A DNA stretch of 64,000 nt from Paenirhizobium daejeonense (GCF_014280875.1 NZ_JACLAL010000006.1:248001-312000), one strand, 5' to 3'; shown: positions 27,897-37,284, counted from the first letter of the stretch. Notes: generated by a model from the sequence alone, not told the origin. Program-made: numbers and translations.

Positions 27897-28484
27897 ATGG
27901 ATGAATTGAAGACCGATCACAAGCGGGCGACGGTGCTGGCGGCGGCGCTCGCCACCTTCATGGCCTATGGCTACAAGCGCACGACGATGGACGACATCGC
28001 CCGTGCCGCGGGGCTTTCCCGTCCGGCGCTCTATCTTCTCTATCGCAACAAGGCGGATGTCTTTCGCGCCTGCGTCGAGGTGAAGATGGAGGAGATGCGG
28101 GTGAAGGTGGCTGGGTGTTTCGACGGGCGGGGCTCGCTCAGCGGCCAGGTCGAGGCGGCGCTGATCGAGGGGATACTGCGTCCGCATGAGGAAATCGCGG
28201 GAACGCCGCATGGCGCCGAACTCTTTGACGTCAATCACGAATTTTCCGGCGATCTGTTCCTTGCCTGGATGACGACCATCGAGACGGAAATCGCCACTGG
28301 CCTGCTGGCTGCCGCCGAAGCGGGCCAGATCGGCACTGCTTCAGGCCATGTTTCCCTGCAGGAAATCGCATCAATTCTTCTTGATGCCGTGGAGGGCATG
28401 AAGATGCGGACGCCCGGCATCGATGTGCTTTCCCGCAAGCTGCCAGTGCTCGTGCGCATGCTGATCGCGCCGCTCGAGACGTAA
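27897..28484 (+). CDS. TetR/AcrR-family regulator, divergent from iorAB-like operon
   Basis: 195-residue regulator. HTH region: ALATFMAYGYKRTTMDDIAR, then SRPALYLLYRNKADVFRA. The C-terminal ligand domain (about residues 70-195) shows no specific recognisable subfamily. Divergence from the molybdenum hydroxylase operon, with only 76 bases between and a dyad in that space, strongly suggests it represses that operon. The start codon directly follows the dyad and lacks a clear ribosome-binding site, so near-leaderless translation is possible. Confidence 0.9.
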   Translation: MDELKTDHKRATVLAAALATFMAYGYKRTTMDDIARAAGLSRPALYLLYRNKADVFRACVEVKMEEMRVKVAGCFDGRGSLSGQVEAALIEGILRPHEEIAGTPHGAELFDVNHEFSGDLFLAWMTTIETEIATGLLAAAEAGQIGTASGHVSLQEIASILLDAVEGMKMRTPGIDVLSRKLPVLVRMLIAPLET

Positions 28485-28566
28485 AGGGTTTTTTAGCCCG
28501 TGGTTGACAAGCGATCCCGTTTGATCCACCTCAGTCCAGCAGTTTTCTGCCGTTCGAGAGACTCCG

Positions 28567-29817
28567 ATGGCTTCAGCAGACGAATTTGATCCCAAACCGC
28601 GCCGCGCAACCGTGGCCGTCGATGTCGGCGGCGTGATCGTTGGCGGCGGCGCACCCGTCGTCGTTCAGTCGATGACCAACACCGATACCGCCGATATCGA
28701 TGCGACGGTCGCCCAGGTGGCGGCGCTCTTCAAGGCCGGGTCCGAGATCGTGCGCATCACGGTCGACCGTGACGAGAGTGCCGCTGCCGTGCCGAAGATC
28801 CGCGAGCGGCTGCTGCGGCTCGGAATGGATGTGCCGCTGGTCGGCGATTTCCATTATATCGGCCACAAGCTTCTGGCCGATCATCCGGCCTGTGCCGAGG
28901 CTCTGGCGAAGTATCGCATCAATCCCGGCAATGTCGGTTTCAAGGACAAGAAGGACAAGCAGTTCGCCGATATCGTCGAGATGGCGATCCGCTATGACAA
29001 GCCTGTCCGCATTGGCGTCAACTGGGGCTCGCTCGATCAGGAACTCCTGACCAGGCTGATGGACAAGAACCAAGAAGAGGGCTTCCCGCTTTCCGCCCGG
29101 CAGGTGACGCGCGAGGCGATCGTGCAGTCCGCCCTTCTTTCCGCCGAACTTGCCGAAGAGATCGGCCTGCCGCGTAACCGCATCATCCTGTCGGCCAAGG
29201 TTTCCCAGGTGCAGGACCTGATCGCCTGTTATTCGATGCTGGCAGAACGTTCCAACCATGCCCTGCATCTCGGCCTGACCGAGGCCGGTATGGGGTCGAA
29301 GGGCATCGTGGCGTCCTCGGCGGCCATGGCTTACGTGCTGCAGCACGGTATCGGCGACACGATCCGCGTGTCGCTGACACCGGAGCCGAATGGAGACCGC
29401 ACGAAGGAAGTGCAGGTGGCGCAGGAAATCCTGCAGGTTATGGGCTTCCGCCAGTTCATTCCGGTGGTCGCGGCCTGTCCCGGCTGCGGGCGCACGACCT
29501 CGACGGTGTTTCAGGAACTCGCCCAGCGCATCCAGGACGACATCCGCAAGAACATGCCGGTGTGGCGCGAGCGCTATCCGGGTGTCGAAGGGCTCAACGT
29601 CGCAGTCATGGGCTGCATCGTCAACGGACCGGGGGAGAGCAAGCACGCCGATATCGGCATCTCGCTCCCCGGTACGGGCGAAACCCCGGCTGCTCCCGTC
29701 TTCATTGACGGGCAGAAGGCGATGACGCTGCGGGGTCCCAACATCGCTTCCGATTTCGAAGCGCTGGTGAACGACTACATCGAAAAACGCTATGGCAGAA
29801 AGAGCGCCGCCGAGTAA
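28567..29817 (+). CDS. ispG: 4-hydroxy-3-methylbut-2-enyl diphosphate synthase (flavodoxin)
   Basis: 416-residue GcpE/IspG enzyme of the MEP isoprenoid pathway, reducing cyclic MEcPP to HMBPP with a [4Fe-4S] cluster. The N-terminal TIM barrel starts at [18 protein letters not shown]. The cluster cysteines are in CPGCGRTT and [17 protein letters not shown] near the C-terminus. Length is typical for alphaproteobacteria. The gene is complete. ispA, two genes further on the opposite strand, uses the downstream C5 products. It needs flavodoxin or ferredoxin as reductant. Confidence 0.98.
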   Translation: MASADEFDPKPRRATVAVDVGGVIVGGGAPVVVQSMTNTDTADIDATVAQVAALFKAGSEIVRITVDRDESAAAVPKIRERLLRLGMDVPLVGDFHYIGHKLLADHPACAEALAKYRINPGNVGFKDKKDKQFADIVEMAIRYDKPVRIGVNWGSLDQELLTRLMDKNQEEGFPLSARQVTREAIVQSALLSAELAEEIGLPRNRIILSAKVSQVQDLIACYSMLAERSNHALHLGLTEAGMGSKGIVASSAAMAYVLQHGIGDTIRVSLTPEPNGDRTKEVQVAQEILQVMGFRQFIPVVAACPGCGRTTSTVFQELAQRIQDDIRKNMPVWRERYPGVEGLNVAVMGCIVNGPGESKHADIGISLPGTGETPAAPVFIDGQKAMTLRGPNIASDFEALVNDYIEKRYGRKSAAE

Positions 29818-29896
29818 GATCGCCGGTCTCACAACTTCATATTGCCGCAATTGGGCTGTTGAGGCCTTCCGAGTTCCACTGGGAGTGATTCCGAAG

Positions 29897-30562
29897 ATGA
29901 TCAAGAAGCTTTCGATCCTCGCGCTCGCCGCGATTTTCCTTTCCTCCTGCACCACAACCGACCCCTATACCGGTCAGCAGAAGGTTTCCAATACAGCTGG
30001 CGGCGCAGTGCTCGGTGCGGCTCTCGGTGCAGTTGGCGGTGCAGTCGTTGGCGGTGGCGGACGGTCGAGCCGTAATGCGGCCCTGATCGGCGCCGGCATC
30101 GGTGCTCTGGCCGGCGGCGCGATCGGCAACTACATGGACCAGCAGGAAGCCGAGCTTCGCGCCCAGCTTCAGGGAACCGGCATCTCGGTTACCCGCGTCG
30201 GCGACCGGATCATCCTCAACATGCCGTCCAACATCACCTTCGCCACCGACCAGTATGCTGTGATGCCGCAATTCTATCCGACGCTGAACTCGGTCGCGAT
30301 CGTGCTCAACAAGTTCAACCGTACCCTGGTCGACATCAACGGCCATACGGACTCGACCGGCAGCCTGCAGCATAACCAGCAGCTGTCGCAGAACCGCGCC
30401 GACTCGGTCGCCAACTACCTCTACGGTCAGGGCCTCGACCAGCGTCGCGTTTCCTCTGTCGGTTTTGGTCCAAGCCAACCGATCGCATCCAACGCGACGC
30501 CGGACGGACGCGCTCAGAACCGCCGCGTGGAGATCCAGATCGCGCCGATCACGCAGGGCTGA
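29897..30562 (+). CDS. OmpA-family lipoprotein with glycine-zipper region (YiaD-like)
   Basis: 221-residue envelope lipoprotein. MIKKLSILALAAIFLSSC gives a signal peptide with lipobox LSSC. A Gly/Ala-rich glycine-zipper segment (AGGAVLGAALGAVGGAVVGGG onward) covers about residues 34-75. The C-terminal OmpA peptidoglycan-binding domain has NGHTDSTGS, NRADSVANYL and GRAQNRRVEI. ATG 29897 is chosen over an earlier in-frame start that overlaps ispG, because the signal peptide begins here. It probably anchors the outer membrane to peptidoglycan. A strong terminator follows. Confidence 0.94.
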   Translation: MIKKLSILALAAIFLSSCTTTDPYTGQQKVSNTAGGAVLGAALGAVGGAVVGGGGRSSRNAALIGAGIGALAGGAIGNYMDQQEAELRAQLQGTGISVTRVGDRIILNMPSNITFATDQYAVMPQFYPTLNSVAIVLNKFNRTLVDINGHTDSTGSLQHNQQLSQNRADSVANYLYGQGLDQRRVSSVGFGPSQPIASNATPDGRAQNRRVEIQIAPITQG

Positions 30563-30599
30563 CGGTCCGGCCAGCAGGCCGTTCCCGATGGGATCATTC

Positions 30600-30632
30600 A
30601 AGGCGTCGCTTCCGGGCGACGCCTTCTTCTTT
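30600..30632. terminator. Rho-independent terminator after the OmpA-family gene
   Basis: AAGGCGTCGC (30600-30609), loop TTCCGG, then GCGACGCCTT (30616-30625) followed by CTTCTTT. The 10-bp perfect stem serves the plus-strand gene and, being symmetric and close to the hisC stop at 30641, may also end the converging hisC transcript. Confidence 0.8.
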
Positions 30633-30640
30633 GGTCAATG

Positions 30641-31696
30641 TCAGAGAATGTCGTCGAGCGCTTCGACAAGGCGGCGGCATTCGGCTTCGGTGCCGATGGA
30701 AATGCGCAGGAAGTCGGCAATACGGGGCTTGCCGAAGTGGCGCACCAGAACGGCCCGCTCGCGCAGCGCGGCGGCCAGTGCCTTGCCTTCGAAACCCGGC
30801 TTGCGGGCGAAGACGAAATTCGCCTGCGACGGCAGCACCACGAAGCCGCGGTTTTCCAGCTCCACCGTCAGGCGGCGGCGATTTTCGATCAGTTCGTCCC
30901 GGCGGGCGGTGAACCAGGGGTCATCCTCGATCGAGGCGACGGCGGCAACCTGCGCGATGCGATCCAGCGGATAGGAATTGAAGCTGTCCTTCATGCGTTC
31001 CAGCGCCTCGATAAGCGGACGCTGGGCGATGGCGTAGCCGACCCTGAGACCGGCGAGCGAGCGCGATTTCGAGAAGGTGCGGATAACGATGACGTTTTCG
31101 TTTGTGGCGACCAACGGGATCGCCGTTGCGCCACCGAAGTCGACATAGGCTTCGTCTACCGCCACGACCTCATCGGGATGGGCGGAGGCGAGCCGTTCGA
31201 TATCGCCAAGCGGTAGGCCGATGCCTGTCGGGGCATTCGGATTGGGCAGGATGATCGCGCCGCAGGGGCTGTCATAGTCTTCCGGGCGGATGCGGTAATC
31301 CGCGTCGAGCGGGATCGTACGCGTCTCGATGTCGAAAAGGCGGCTGTAGGTCGGGTAGAAGCTGTAGGTGATGTCCGGATAGAGCAGCGGCGCATCGTGC
31401 TTCAACAGGCTTGCGAAGATGAAGGCCAGAACCTCATCCGAGCCATTGCCGACAAAGACCTGTTCCGGCGTCACGTCGTGATAGCGGGCGATAGCCTCCT
31501 TCAGCGCCCTTGCAGAAGGGTCGGGATAGCGGCGCAGATCGTCATTGGTCGCGGCGTGGATCGCCTCCAGCACCTGCGGGGAGGGACCCCATGGGTTCTC
31601 GTTGGTGTTCAGCTTCACGAGGTTTGCGATCGCGGGCTGTTCCCCGGCGACATAGGGCTCGAGCGAGGCGACGATCGGCGACCAGAACTTGCTCAT
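30641..31696 (-). CDS. hisC: Histidinol-phosphate aminotransferase
   Basis: 351-residue PLP enzyme converting histidinol-phosphate and 2-oxoglutarate in histidine synthesis; family members also transaminate aromatic amino acids. Visible: KLNTNENPWGPSP near the N-terminus, ILPNPNAPTG, the cofactor Asp in AVDEAYVDFGG, and the PLP lysine in TFSKSRSLAGLRVGY. ATG 31696 lies one base after the ispA stop (TGA-C-ATG), so translation is coupled; a longer in-frame start overlaps ispA. Rhizobia often carry several hisC copies, so this may not be the only one. Confidence 0.93.
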   Translation of the reverse strand: MSKFWSPIVASLEPYVAGEQPAIANLVKLNTNENPWGPSPQVLEAIHAATNDDLRRYPDPSARALKEAIARYHDVTPEQVFVGNGSDEVLAFIFASLLKHDAPLLYPDITYSFYPTYSRLFDIETRTIPLDADYRIRPEDYDSPCGAIILPNPNAPTGIGLPLGDIERLASAHPDEVVAVDEAYVDFGGATAIPLVATNENVIVIRTFSKSRSLAGLRVGYAIAQRPLIEALERMKDSFNSYPLDRIAQVAAVASIEDDPWFTARRDELIENRRRLTVELENRGFVVLPSQANFVFARKPGFEGKALAAALRERAVLVRHFGKPRIADFLRISIGTEAECRRLVEALDDIL

Positions 31697-31697
31697 G

Positions 31698-32630
31698 TCA
31701 GTGCTTTCGGTTGGCGATGAAACGGGCGGCTTCGATGAGGGTTTCAGCCTTCTCGCCATAGGGGCCGATCAGGCTTTCCGCCTCCGCCACCAGCCGGTCG
31801 AGTTCGGCTTCCGCCCATTCCTGCCCCTTGAGCGCCACCAGCGTTCCCTTGCCGCGAGCGGCGTCCTTGCCGGCCGCCTTGCCAAGCGTAGCGGCGTCGG
31901 AGGTGAGGTCGAGCAGGTCGTCGGCCAGTTGGAAGGCGCGGCCGATCACCTCACCGAAACGCCTGAGGCGGTCGCGATCTTCCCCTGGTGCTTCCGAAAT
32001 GATGGCGCCGGCCTCGCAGGCGAACCGCAGGAGCGCGCCGGTTTTCATCGACTGCAGAAGAACGATACCGGCTTCGTCCGGCGCCTGCTTCTCGGCCGCG
32101 AGGTCCAGGGCCTGACCGCCGGCCATGCCACCGATGCCGGCGGCGCGGGCGAGCGCCAGCACCAGTTCGACCCGGGCGCGGTCGGAAAGAGCCGTTTCCG
32201 GCGCCGCAATCACGTCGAAGGCATAGGTCAGAAGGCTGTCGCCGGCGAGAATGGCGGTCGCCTCGTCATAGGCGATGTGGACCGTCGGCTTGCCGCGGCG
32301 CAGATCATCGTCGTCCATTGCCGGCAGGTCGTCATGCACCAGCGAGTAGCTGTGAAGACATTCGAGCGCGCAACCGACACGGAGCGCCGCCTTAGCATTG
32401 CCGCCGAACAGTGCGGTGCTTTCGACGACGAGGAAGGGACGGATGCGCTTTCCGCCGTTCAGTGCCCCGTGACGCATGGCGTCGAGCAGGCGCTGCGGCC
32501 GGGTAATTTCGCCGGTCTGGCCGCCGGACGACAAGAGTTCATCCAGAAGGGCTTCCACGCTTGAAGCGGTTGTCAGCAGGCGGCTTTCGAAGGAAGGTGT
32601 CGTCGGGCTCATAAGGCGGCTATTTGGCAT
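31698..32630 (-). CDS. ispA: Polyprenyl synthetase (farnesyl/geranylgeranyl diphosphate synthase)
   Basis: 310-residue trans-isoprenyl diphosphate synthase. The first aspartate-rich motif with its insert is in [19 protein letters not shown], and the second is [22 protein letters not shown] marks the substrate region. The two-residue insert in the first motif is typical of bacterial type-II FPP synthases. Start uncertain: ATG 32630 has GAAGAG upstream, while ATG 32612 ([10 protein letters not shown]) is also possible. It uses IPP/DMAPP from the pathway that includes ispG nearby. It forms an operon with hisC. Confidence 0.92.
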   Translation of the reverse strand: MPNSRLMSPTTPSFESRLLTTASSVEALLDELLSSGGQTGEITRPQRLLDAMRHGALNGGKRIRPFLVVESTALFGGNAKAALRVGCALECLHSYSLVHDDLPAMDDDDLRRGKPTVHIAYDEATAILAGDSLLTYAFDVIAAPETALSDRARVELVLALARAAGIGGMAGGQALDLAAEKQAPDEAGIVLLQSMKTGALLRFACEAGAIISEAPGEDRDRLRRFGEVIGRAFQLADDLLDLTSDAATLGKAAGKDAARGKGTLVALKGQEWAEAELDRLVAEAESLIGPYGEKAETLIEAARFIANRKH

Positions 32631-32763
32631 GCTCTTCAGGCGCAGGCAACGGGAATCTGGGGGCTTGGCGAGCCGGGTGCCAGAGCGGTCTGGCATTGGC
32701 CTCAAAGGGCAGGTAAAGCCACGTCACAATCTTTCAGATCGGATCCATGCGCTTTCAGTTTTT

Positions 32764-32821
32764 GTTTTATCGCATGTCGTTGTCGCAAAACCGCTGCACA
32801 CATTTACGCGACATGCTTTAA
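32764..32821 (+). repeat. Palindromic intergenic element, copy 1 (upstream of mtgA)
   Basis: An about 58-nt element with terminal inverted arms GCATGTCG...CGACATGC around a core TCGCAAAACCGCTGCAC. It recurs at 51211-51268 and 53043-53100 in the same orientation, each time upstream of a plus-strand gene, and each is preceded by a T-rich or GTTGTA-like stretch. Here it lies between divergent ispA and mtgA, ending 86 bases before the mtgA start. Confidence 0.75.
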
Positions 32822-32907
32822 GAGGGACGGGAAGTCTAACATCGGACAGGGTTTCATTGGCTGAGGACAGCGATATCGGGTACGTGCGCCCGGAGGAGGA
32901 GAAGCCG

Positions 32908-33597
32908 GTGCCGGCGCGACGGATACCGCAGATGGCAAAGCGGATCGCCGGCGTCGTGGCTGCACTTCTGTTGCTGCCCTATGCGCTGATCGTCCTCTAT
33001 CGTCTCGACTTCATTCATCCCGTTTCGACCCTGATGCTCGCCGATCTCGCGACCTTCCAGGGATATGATCGCCGCTGGGTCGAATTCGAGGATATCTCTC
33101 CAAGCCTGGTGCGCGCGGTGATGATGTCGGAAGACGGCCAGTTCTGCTCGCATCACGGCGTAGACTGGGGCGAGATGAAGGGTGTGATCGACGATGCGCT
33201 TGCCGGCGAAGCCACGCGCGGCGCAAGCACCATCCCGATGCAGACGGTAAAGAATCTCTACCTCTGGAATGGCCGCTCGATGCTGCGAAAAGCGATGGAA
33301 CTGCCGTTGGCGATCGCTGCCGACGCCATCTGGTCAAAGCAGCGGACAATGGAGATCTACCTCAACATCGCCGAGTGGGGTCCGGGCATTTACGGCGTCG
33401 AGGCCGCGGCACAGCATCATTTCAAGATCCCGGCGGCGAAGCTCAATGCGCGGCAGGCGGCGCTGCTCGCCGTTTCTCTTCCCAATCCGATTACTCGCGT
33501 GGCGAGCAAGCCGGGCAGCGGCATGAAGCGTCTGGCCGGCGTGGTCGATCGCCGCGCCAAGCGTTCAGGCGATTACATCACCTGCCTTTATGAGTGA
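32908..33597 (+). CDS. mtgA: Monofunctional peptidoglycan glycosyltransferase
   Basis: 229-residue GT51 enzyme polymerising lipid II into glycan strands. One N-terminal membrane anchor ([19 protein letters not shown]) is followed by the catalytic motifs [15 protein letters not shown] (catalytic Glu), [26 protein letters not shown] and [24 protein letters not shown] start at 32908 is proposed because AGGAGGAG lies about 6 bases upstream; a later ATG at 32932 is the alternative. No transpeptidase domain is present. A palindromic repeat copy lies upstream. Confidence 0.95.
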   Translation: MPARRIPQMAKRIAGVVAALLLLPYALIVLYRLDFIHPVSTLMLADLATFQGYDRRWVEFEDISPSLVRAVMMSEDGQFCSHHGVDWGEMKGVIDDALAGEATRGASTIPMQTVKNLYLWNGRSMLRKAMELPLAIAADAIWSKQRTMEIYLNIAEWGPGIYGVEAAAQHHFKIPAAKLNARQAALLAVSLPNPITRVASKPGSGMKRLAGVVDRRAKRSGDYITCLYE

Positions 33598-33673
33598 CCT
33601 CCAAAAGATTTGTTGGTGCTGAACCTTTCTCGTCCTTAAGCTCTCTCGCGAATGAAACCAGCGGGGGAAGGCA

Positions 33674-34321
33674 ATGGAAGGTCTCGTTCTCTATATCGGC
33701 AACAAGAACTATTCGTCGTGGTCACTGCGGCCGTGGATCGGACTGACGGCGGCCGGCATTCCTTTCGAGGAAAGGCTAATCCCCTTCGATTTTGCGGCCG
33801 GCAATCCGCTCTTTCGGGACATCTCGCCGACCGGGCGGGTGCCTGTGCTGCATCACGGCGCGCTAAGGGTCTGGGAGTCGCTGTCGATCATGGAATACGC
33901 AGCCGAGCTATTCCCAGATGCGGGGCTCTGGCCGGAAGACGTTGGCGACCGGGCGATGGCGCGGTCGATTTCGATGGAAATGCTGTCCGGTTTTCGAGCG
34001 CTTCGCAATGCATGCCCGATGAACATCCGGCGTGAAAAGGGCAAGATCAAGCTATCCGAGGGCGTGGGAGACGACGTCAGGCGGATCGAGGAGATCTGGC
34101 GGGACATGCGCCGGCGTTCCGGCGGGCCTTTCCTGTTCGGCCGGTTCTCCGCCGCCGACGCCATGTATGCGCCGGTAGTCAGCCGTTTCGATGTCTATGA
34201 CCTCGTTTCCAATGAGGATACACTGGAGTATATGTCGGTCGTTCAGTCTCATACGGCTTGGATTGCGTGGTGTGAAGCGGCGAAGGCGGAAACCTGGATC
34301 GTACCCGAAGATGAGGTGTGA
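33674..34321 (+). CDS. Glutathione S-transferase family protein
   Basis: 215-residue GST. The thioredoxin-like N-terminal domain begins LVLYIGNKNYSSWSLRPWIGL with the candidate catalytic Ser/Tyr in NYSSWS. The cis-Pro segment is GRVPVLHHG and the ESLSIMEY glutathione-binding motif follows; an all-helical C-terminal domain has RFSAADAMYAPVVSRF. Resembles bacterial YfcF/maleylacetoacetate-isomerase-like GSTs. GGGGAAGG lies upstream of the start. It appears monocistronic. The substrate is unknown; detoxification is the usual role. Confidence 0.93.
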   Translation: MEGLVLYIGNKNYSSWSLRPWIGLTAAGIPFEERLIPFDFAAGNPLFRDISPTGRVPVLHHGALRVWESLSIMEYAAELFPDAGLWPEDVGDRAMARSISMEMLSGFRALRNACPMNIRREKGKIKLSEGVGDDVRRIEEIWRDMRRRSGGPFLFGRFSAADAMYAPVVSRFDVYDLVSNEDTLEYMSVVQSHTAWIAWCEAAKAETWIVPEDEV

Positions 34322-34364
34322 TGCCGGTTTCGTAAGGCCAGCGCGAAAAAAATGCTGTGGGGAC

Positions 34365-34393
34365 TGGTCAAAGCCCAGCGGGGCATGTATAAG
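34365..34393 (+). promoter_or_regulatory. Candidate housekeeping promoter of rpmF
   Basis: TGGTCA (34365-34370) and TATAAG (34388-34393) are spaced exactly 17 bases apart, 87 bases upstream of the rpmF start. Both hexamers are close to the sigma-70 consensus for an alphaproteobacterium. No competing promoter is evident in the 158-base gap. Confidence 0.5.
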
Positions 34394-34479
34394 CCCGCAA
34401 AATTCCGAGATCGAGACAGATGCTGTTCGGCCTCACCGGGCCGCGGAATCTGTTTTGTCCGTCATGTGGAGTAAGTGAA

Positions 34480-34665
34480 ATGGCTGTACCGAAAAGAAAA
34501 ACAAGCCCGTCCAAGCGCGGTATGCGCCGTTCTGCTGACGGTCTGAAGGCCCCGACCTATGTCGAGGACAAGAATTCCGGCGAACTGCGTCGTCCGCACC
34601 ATATCGATCTGAAGACCGGTATGTATCGCGGCCGTCAGGTTCTGACGCCGAAGGAAAGCGCATAA
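34480..34665 (+). CDS. rpmF: 50S ribosomal protein L32
   Basis: 61-residue large-subunit protein beginning [20 protein letters not shown], the canonical alphaproteobacterial L32 N-terminus. It lacks the zinc-binding cysteines found in some L32 proteins, as usual in this group. GGAG lies upstream of ATG 34480; an earlier in-frame ATG at 34420 adds a leader not found in L32. It has its own promoter and a strong terminator, so it is transcribed alone. Confidence 0.98.
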   Translation: MAVPKRKTSPSKRGMRRSADGLKAPTYVEDKNSGELRRPHHIDLKTGMYRGRQVLTPKESA

Positions 34666-34690
34666 GTTCTGCTTCGGCAGAGATGATTTG

Positions 34691-34724
34691 AAAGGCCGGC
34701 CTTTGTGCCGGCCTTTACTTTTTT
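34691..34724 (+). terminator. Rho-independent terminator of rpmF
   Basis: AAAGGCCGGC, loop CTTTGT, GCCGGCCTTT, then ACTTTTTT. The 10-bp perfect stem plus T-tract sits 26 bases after the rpmF stop. This is a clear intrinsic terminator. Confidence 0.92.
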
Positions 34725-34795
34725 CAGTGGTCCAGCGATTAATCGTCCCGAAATGAGACAGGGGGATACTCTCCCGCCGGCTGAAGGACTTTTTC

Positions 34796-35203
34796 ATGAT
34801 TGCCGCCATCCCGCTGATGATTGTGCCGTTCGTGCTCTACAATCTCGCCATGCTCGGAGTTTTCGGAGCCGGCGGCATCGCGGCGCTGCAGCACGAGGTG
34901 ATGTCGCTGTCGATGCTGTCGGGCGCGATATGGACGCTGTCCCTCGGCGATGTCTTCGTTCTGGTCGGTCTGTTCGTGCTGTTCATCGAGATTCTCAAGG
35001 CCACGCGCAATGGATCCGGCTCGCTTCTCAACCATATGCTTTCGATGCTGGTGTTCATTGCATTTCTGGTCGAATTCCTGCTGGTGCGGAATGCGGCGAC
35101 GCAGAACTTCTTCATCCTCATGACGATCGCCTTCATCGACGTCGTCGGCGGCTTTGCTGTTTCCATCCGTTCCGCCGGCCGGGACGTCTCTATTGGTCTT
35201 TGA
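34796..35203 (+). CDS. Small multi-spanning membrane protein, function unknown
   Basis: 135-residue hydrophobic protein with about four helices: residues 1-25 (IPLMIVPFVLYNLAMLGVF), 45-68 (LGDVFVLVGLFVLFIEIL), 78-95 (LNHMLSMLVFIAFLVEFLLV) and 103-120 (FFILMTIAFIDVVGGFAVSI). No enzymatic motif is recognised. GAAGGA lies 8 bases before the ATG. It stands alone between the rpmF terminator and a terminator shared with phaR. The pattern is well conserved in style with rhizobial conserved hypothetical membrane proteins, but I assign no role. Confidence 0.82.
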   Translation: MIAAIPLMIVPFVLYNLAMLGVFGAGGIAALQHEVMSLSMLSGAIWTLSLGDVFVLVGLFVLFIEILKATRNGSGSLLNHMLSMLVFIAFLVEFLLVRNAATQNFFILMTIAFIDVVGGFAVSIRSAGRDVSIGL

Positions 35204-35230
35204 TCGCCGGCTTGTTCCATACCAACGGAA

Positions 35231-35257
35231 AAAGGCGGAAGTCATCCTTCCGCCTTT
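35231..35257. terminator. Bidirectional stem-loop between converging membrane-protein and phaR genes
   Basis: AAAGGCGGAAG (35231-35241), loop TCATC, CTTCCGCCTTT (35247-35257): an 11-bp perfect stem between convergent stops. The A/T ends of the stem give short T-tracts in both directions, so it can end both transcripts. Confidence 0.78.
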
Positions 35258-35283
35258 CGTCTTCCTGAATTCCGTCTATTGCC

Positions 35284-35859
35284 TCAGAGGCTGTCGAGTT
35301 TGTTTTGCAGCGTGCGAAGCTGTTCCTTCAGCTCGTCGATGTCCTTGGCTTCCGCCTTGCGGCTTTCCTTCGGGAGCTGGCTGCCGACGAAGGGCGAGAA
35401 CATCTGCATGGCCTGATGGAACATTTCGGTGTTGCGCTTCACCTGCTCCTCCATGAGCTGGATGGGCATTTGCAGGTTCTTGGTCAGGGGCGTTTCGCCG
35501 AAAGCCCTGGTGATCTGCTCGCGCATCTGGGTCTGCTGTTCGGTGAAGGCCTTCATCGAGTGTTCGAGAAAGCTCGGCACGACCATCTGCATCTGGTCGC
35601 CGTAATAGCCTATGAGCTGTCGCAGGAAGGAAATCGGCAGAAGCGTGTTGCCGGTCTTCGATTCCTGTTCGAAAATGATTTGCGTCAGAACGGAATGGGT
35701 GATGTCCTCACCGCTCTTTGCATCCTGAACGACGAATTCCTCTCCCTTCTTCACCATCTTGGCCAGGTCTTCCAACGTGACGTAAGTGCTGGTGCCTGTG
35801 TTGTAGAGCCGGCGGTTGGCATATTTTTTTATGACAATATCGCCCTCTGTCTTGGCCAT
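35284..35859 (-). CDS. phaR: Polyhydroxyalkanoate synthesis repressor PhaR
   Basis: 191-residue regulator (also called PhbF/AniA in rhizobia). The N-terminal PHB/PHA accumulation regulator DNA-binding domain is IKKYANRRLYNTGTSTYVTLEDLAKMV. A PHB-associated middle region (THSVLTQIIFEQES, then LPISFLRQLIGYYGDQM) and a predicted C-terminal coiled coil (DIDELKEQLRTLQNKLDSL) follow. Family members sense PHB granules and repress phasin and carbon-storage genes. It is divergent from phaA-phaB, whose products supply the PHB monomer. A near-ideal promoter and a palindrome lie upstream. Confidence 0.97.
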   Translation of the reverse strand: MAKTEGDIVIKKYANRRLYNTGTSTYVTLEDLAKMVKKGEEFVVQDAKSGEDITHSVLTQIIFEQESKTGNTLLPISFLRQLIGYYGDQMQMVVPSFLEHSMKAFTEQQTQMREQITRAFGETPLTKNLQMPIQLMEEQVKRNTEMFHQAMQMFSPFVGSQLPKESRKAEAKDIDELKEQLRTLQNKLDSL

Positions 35860-35911
35860 TCGTGCCTCCTAACCCCGTCGTTATTGTGGATTTTTGCTCT
35901 TCCCTCTTTGA

Positions 35912-35940
35912 ATGTAAACGCAAACGAAGCGTGGTGACAA
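35912..35940 (-). promoter_or_regulatory. Candidate phaR promoter
   Basis: On the minus strand TTGTCA (35940-35935) and TTACAT (35917-35912) are spaced 17 bases apart and lie 53 bases upstream of the phaR start. The spacing is ideal and the hexamers are reasonable. The palindrome at 35952-35968 is just upstream. Confidence 0.5.
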
Positions 35941-35951
35941 TCTCTTTGTGC

Positions 35952-35968
35952 AATGCGGGACCCGCATT
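35952..35968. promoter_or_regulatory. Perfect 17-nt palindrome in the phaR-phaA intergenic region
   Basis: AATGCGGG-A-CCCGCATT is a perfect inverted repeat, 12 bases upstream of the candidate phaR -35 and 122 bases before phaA. It contains TGC...GCA half-sites of the general kind reported for PhaR operators, so autoregulation by PhaR is the leading idea; another regulator is possible. Confidence 0.5.
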
Positions 35969-36089
35969 TGACGAAATTCAAGAAGGTACAACCAAGGAAT
36001 GAAATGGGGCCGCTTTCTTCCTGTTTGACACCGGATGAAAGCTTTGCCAGTTTCATTGTCAAAGGCTGATAAAACGTGAGGAGACGTCC

Positions 36090-37271
36090 ATGAGCAGTGC
36101 ATCCATCGTTATCGCCAGTGCGGCGCGCACGCCGGTCGGGTCGTTCAATGGCGCCTTCGCCAATGTGCCGGCTCACGATCTCGGCGCCGTTGCCATCAAG
36201 GCCGTTCTGGAACGCGCCGGCGTCGATGCCAAGGAAGTCGACGAGGTCATCCTCGGTCAGATTCTGACCGCAGGGCAGGGGCAAAACCCGGCCCGTCAGG
36301 CCGCTATGAAGGCCGGCATTCCGCAGGAAGCGACAGCATGGGGCATGAACCAGCTTTGCGGTTCGGGCCTGCGCGCCGTAGCACTCGGCATGCAGCAGAT
36401 CGCCTCGGGCGACGCCACGATCATCGTGGCCGGCGGGCAGGAATCGATGTCCATGGCGCCCCATGTCGCCCACCTTCGCGGCGGCACCAAGATGGGCGAT
36501 CTTAAGATGATCGACAGCATGATCAAGGATGGCTTGACGGATGCCTTTTACGGCTACCACATGGGCATCACCGCTGAGAATGTTGCCCGTCAGTGGCAGC
36601 TTACCCGTGAAGAGCAGGATGCTTTTGCGGTTGCCTCGCAGAACAAGGCGGAAGCAGCTCAGGTTGCCGGCCGTTTCAAGGACGAGATCGTTCCGGTCGT
36701 AGTGCCGAGCCGCAAGGGCGACATCACCGTCGATGCCGATGAATACATCCGCTTTGGCGCAACACTCGACAGCATGGCCAAGCTCAAGCCCGCCTTCGAC
36801 AAGGAGGGTACAGTAACGGCCGCCAACGCATCCGGTATCAATGATGGTGCGGCTGTCGCTCTCCTGATGACTGAGGAAGAGGCAGGCCGCCGCGGAATCG
36901 CTCCGCTTGCCCGCATCGTTTCCTGGGCAACGGCCGGCGTCGATCCGCAGGTTATGGGGACAGGGCCGATCCCGGCCTCCCGTAAGGCCCTGAAAAAGGC
37001 CGGTTGGAATGTTGCCGATCTCGGTCTGGTGGAAGCCAATGAGGCCTTCGCGGCGCAGGCCTGTGCGGTCAACAAGGATCTCGGCTGGGATACTTCCATC
37101 GTCAACGTCAATGGCGGCGCCATCGCGATCGGTCATCCGGTTGGCGCGTCCGGTGCGCGCATTCTCAACACGCTGCTGTTCGAGATGAAGCGCCGCGGCG
37201 TGAAGAAGGGACTTGCCACGCTTTGCATCGGTGGCGGCATGGGCGTCGCCATGTGCCTGGAGTCTCTCTAG
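36090..37271 (+). CDS. phaA: Acetyl-CoA C-acetyltransferase (beta-ketothiolase)
   Basis: 393-residue thiolase condensing two acetyl-CoA to acetoacetyl-CoA, the first step of PHB synthesis. Catalytic Cys in [14 protein letters not shown] (about C89), His in [17 protein letters not shown], and second Cys in [11 protein letters not shown] near the C-terminus are all present. GAGGAG lies 7 bases upstream of the ATG. phaB follows after 145 bases, giving the standard rhizobial phaAB pair; the synthase phaC is not in the window. Confidence 0.98.
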   Translation: MSSASIVIASAARTPVGSFNGAFANVPAHDLGAVAIKAVLERAGVDAKEVDEVILGQILTAGQGQNPARQAAMKAGIPQEATAWGMNQLCGSGLRAVALGMQQIASGDATIIVAGGQESMSMAPHVAHLRGGTKMGDLKMIDSMIKDGLTDAFYGYHMGITAENVARQWQLTREEQDAFAVASQNKAEAAQVAGRFKDEIVPVVVPSRKGDITVDADEYIRFGATLDSMAKLKPAFDKEGTVTAANASGINDGAAVALLMTEEEAGRRGIAPLARIVSWATAGVDPQVMGTGPIPASRKALKKAGWNVADLGLVEANEAFAAQACAVNKDLGWDTSIVNVNGGAIAIGHPVGASGARILNTLLFEMKRRGVKKGLATLCIGGGMGVAMCLESL

Positions 37272-37284
37272 GCGAATAACAGAG

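Noticed and set aside
28573-29955. 460-codon minus-strand open frame opposite ispG
   Set aside because: Antisense shadow; ispG cluster cysteines and length are intact on the plus strand.
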